Below, piece after piece: positions 62,304 to 64,000 of a stretch of DNA of 64,000 bases. Source of the DNA: Ruminococcaceae bacterium AB4001 (GTDB taxonomy: Bacteria; Bacillota; Clostridia; Saccharofermentanales; Saccharofermentanaceae); the NCBI GenBank assembly GCA_000621765.1, contig JHXJ01000017.1, forward strand, positions 1 to 64,000, read 5' to 3'. How positions within the stretch are numbered: position 1 is the stretch's first letter; every line of letters begins with the position of its first letter. A program made the translations under genes and the position numbers. Under the pieces are notes generated by a model that saw nothing but the letters and a program-made list of their open reading frames with translations, was not told the origin of the DNA and did no database searches.

Positions 62304-63800
62304 ATGGCAGGAAAACCTGAAGAAATAAGCAATATCATTAAAGAGCAGATCCGCAATTACAAGACCCGTGTGGATATGGGTGAAGTCGGAACTGTTGTAT
62401 TGGTCGGTGACGGCATTGCCTCCGTATACGGACTCCGCAACTGCATGTCAACAGAGCTTCTGGAATTCGAAGACGGTTCAGTCGGACTAGCCCAGAATCT
62501 TGAGAATGACACTGTCTCGGTTGCGATACTTTCCGATAAGAACGATATCAGGGAAGGAACAAAGGTTAAGCGTACAGGAACGGTTCTCTCGATCCCTGTA
62601 GGCGAGAGTTTCTTAGGAAGAGTAGTAAATCCTCTGGGTGAGCCTATTGACGGCAAAGGTCCTATCTTCGGTGAAGCCAGAAGACCTGTTGAGGCTGAGG
62701 CTCCCGGCATTATCGAGAGACAGAGCGTATCAACACCTCTGCAGACCGGTATCAAAGCCATTGACTCCATGATCCCGATCGGACGCGGCCAGCGTGAGCT
62801 CATCATCGGTGACCGTCAGACAGGTAAGACCGAGATCGCAATCGATACGATAATCAATCAGAAAGACAAGAATGTCATCTGTATATACGTTGCCATTGGC
62901 CAGAAAGCTACATCAGTCGTATCCCTGGTCGCTGATCTCGTAAGAGAAGGCGCAATGGCATATACGATCGTTGTGTCTGCAACTGCCGCTGAGAGTGCAC
63001 CGGTCCAGTACATAGCTCCTTATTCGGGTTGTGCCATGGCTGAGTATTTCAGAGAGCAGGGCAAAGACGTTCTCATCGTTTACGATGACCTGTCAAAGCA
63101 CGCTGTCGCATACAGAGCTCTGTCACTTCTTATCAGGAGACCTCCGGGAAGAGAAGCTTATCCGGGCGATGTATTCTATCTGCATTCAAGACTTCTTGAG
63201 CGTGCGGCATGTGTTTCACCGGAATTCGGCGGCGGTTCCATTACCGCGCTCCCTATTGTCGAGACACAGGCAGGTGACGTATCCGCCTATATCCCGACAA
63301 ATGTTATCTCCATCACTGATGGACAGATCTTCCTTGAGACAGAGATGTTCCACAGCGGCATTATTCCTGCGATAAATCCGGGTATCTCAGTATCCAGAGT
63401 CGGAGGATCTGCGCAGGTCAAGGCTATGAAGAAGGTTTCCGGCGAGTTAAAGCTTTTGTACTCGCAGTACCGCGAACTTCAGGCTTTCGCGCAGTTCGGT
63501 TCGGATCTTGATGCTGATACACGCGCAAGACTTCATCTGGGCGAACGTATCGTGGAAGTGTTAAAGCAGGACCGTAATGCACCGGTTCCTGTCGGAGGCC
63601 AGGTTGGAATCATCTATGCGGTAATCAACGGTTATCTCAACGATGTTGCACTTGATGATATCAAGGATTATCAGGAACGTCTGTATGAGAAACTCGATCA
63701 CGAGCATAAAGCCTGGATGGTAAGGATCAGCCAGGGATCCTGGACTGAAGAAGATGAAGAGGAGCTTAAGGGCGTCCTTAACAGGATGAACAGGAAATAA
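62304..63800 (+). CDS. atpA: ATP synthase F1 subunit alpha
   Basis: Alpha carries the non-catalytic nucleotide sites of F1. The 498-residue protein has the Walker [52 protein letters not shown] and the C-terminal [22 protein letters not shown]. Gene order is the standard BEFHAG. Confidence 0.98.
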   Translation: MAGKPEEISNIIKEQIRNYKTRVDMGEVGTVVLVGDGIASVYGLRNCMSTELLEFEDGSVGLAQNLENDTVSVAILSDKNDIREGTKVKRTGTVLSIPVGESFLGRVVNPLGEPIDGKGPIFGEARRPVEAEAPGIIERQSVSTPLQTGIKAIDSMIPIGRGQRELIIGDRQTGKTEIAIDTIINQKDKNVICIYVAIGQKATSVVSLVADLVREGAMAYTIVVSATAAESAPVQYIAPYSGCAMAEYFREQGKDVLIVYDDLSKHAVAYRALSLLIRRPPGREAYPGDVFYLHSRLLERAACVSPEFGGGSITALPIVETQAGDVSAYIPTNVISITDGQIFLETEMFHSGIIPAINPGISVSRVGGSAQVKAMKKVSGELKLLYSQYRELQAFAQFGSDLDADTRARLHLGERIVEVLKQDRNAPVPVGGQVGIIYAVINGYLNDVALDDIKDYQERLYEKLDHEHKAWMVRISQGSWTEEDEEELKGVLNRMNRK

Positions 63801-63803
63801 GAC

Positions 63804-64000
63804 ATGGGCAAGGATATAAAGTCTTTAAGGACCAGGATCAAGAGTTTTGATTCCACATTGCATCTTACGGGTGCAATGGGTCTTGTTGCTTCATCAAAGA
63901 TAAAACGCGCATATGATGCCATGGCTGCCGGCCGTGAATATTCAGCTGCCATATCTGATGTTACGAAGAGACTTGCTTCATGTCCTGAATGCAGTAAGAG
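63804..64000 (+). CDS. atpG: ATP synthase F1 subunit gamma (partial, cut by the window end)
   Basis: The first 65 codons read MGKDIKSLRTRIKSFDSTL, then TGAMGLVASSKIKRAYDAMAAGREY, matching the N-terminal helix of the gamma rotor shaft (usual I..I....KIT.AM.MV..SK..RA). The ATG lies 3 nt after the atpA stop. The rest is outside the window. Confidence 0.93.
   Translation, partial: MGKDIKSLRTRIKSFDSTLHLTGAMGLVASSKIKRAYDAMAAGREYSAAISDVTKRLASCPECSK

Overview
The window (about 64 kb, GC content in the mid-40s by eye) is a chromosomal segment of a Gram-positive anaerobe of the class Clostridia (Bacillota). The evidence is the gene content and order: yicC-remA-gmk-rpoZ, a two-component system followed by murA, a YycJ-like hydrolase and rlmH, short-form hisG with hisZ, pyruvate phosphate dikinase, rubredoxin, a class II homodimeric glycyl-tRNA synthetase, Shine-Dalgarno-rich starts with several TTG starts, and an ATP synthase c subunit of Na+-binding type. 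The family cannot be fixed from the sequence alone; a gut or rumen relative of Saccharofermentans/Oscillospirales would fit.

Layout. 1-365: 3' end of a 23S rRNA, 5S rRNA and terminator. 496-5931: WalRK-like two-component system, murA, walJ-like hydrolase, rlmH. 6061-14640: a histidine operon (hisZGDCB-purC-hisHAFIE) whose promoter is flanked by two near-identical 16-bp palindromes. 14649-18322: rpmG-secE-nusG-rplKA and rplJL with an L10 leader and attenuator, not followed by rpoBC. 18368-23206: a small membrane protein, tRNAs for Met, Glu, Cys and two for Gly, a helical protein of unknown function, a cytoplasmic GH26 enzyme, rubredoxin and a CDF metal exporter. 23293-28863: membrane acyltransferase, rfbA, UPF0251 protein, thioredoxin, PflX-like radical SAM protein and purF.

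28876-42086 is the most unusual part: six paralogous surface proteins, each with an N-terminal membrane anchor or signal, Ig-like modules and a C-terminal transglutaminase-like domain with an intact Cys-His-Asp triad. They are interleaved with two family 2 glycosyltransferases, an SGNH-like protein with Cys where Ser is expected, and two paralogous lipoproteins. I read this as a lineage-specific cell-surface system of unknown function. A separate secreted protein with cell-wall-binding repeats lies nearby (43314-44285).

42273-43133: rplM-rpsI. 44434-50983: tsaE-tsaB-rimI, a Crh-like HPr paralogue (Gln15, Ser46), uvrC, a phosphoesterase and a DUF2142 membrane protein. 51289-57686: yicC-remA-gmk-rpoZ-glyS and ppdK. 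57768-59371: an array of repeats with an exact 32-bp period next to an AAA_14/DUF4143 ATPase with AT-richer codon use, probably acquired. 59591-64000: ATP synthase operon atpI-B-E-F-H-A-G, with atpG cut by the window end. The c subunit carries two carboxylates (E31 and E64) like the two-carboxylate Na+ site described for Fusobacterium.

Several genes (18368, 27379 minus, 27508, 44434) have a -10 box 6 to 9 bases before the ATG and no ribosome binding site, suggesting leaderless mRNAs.
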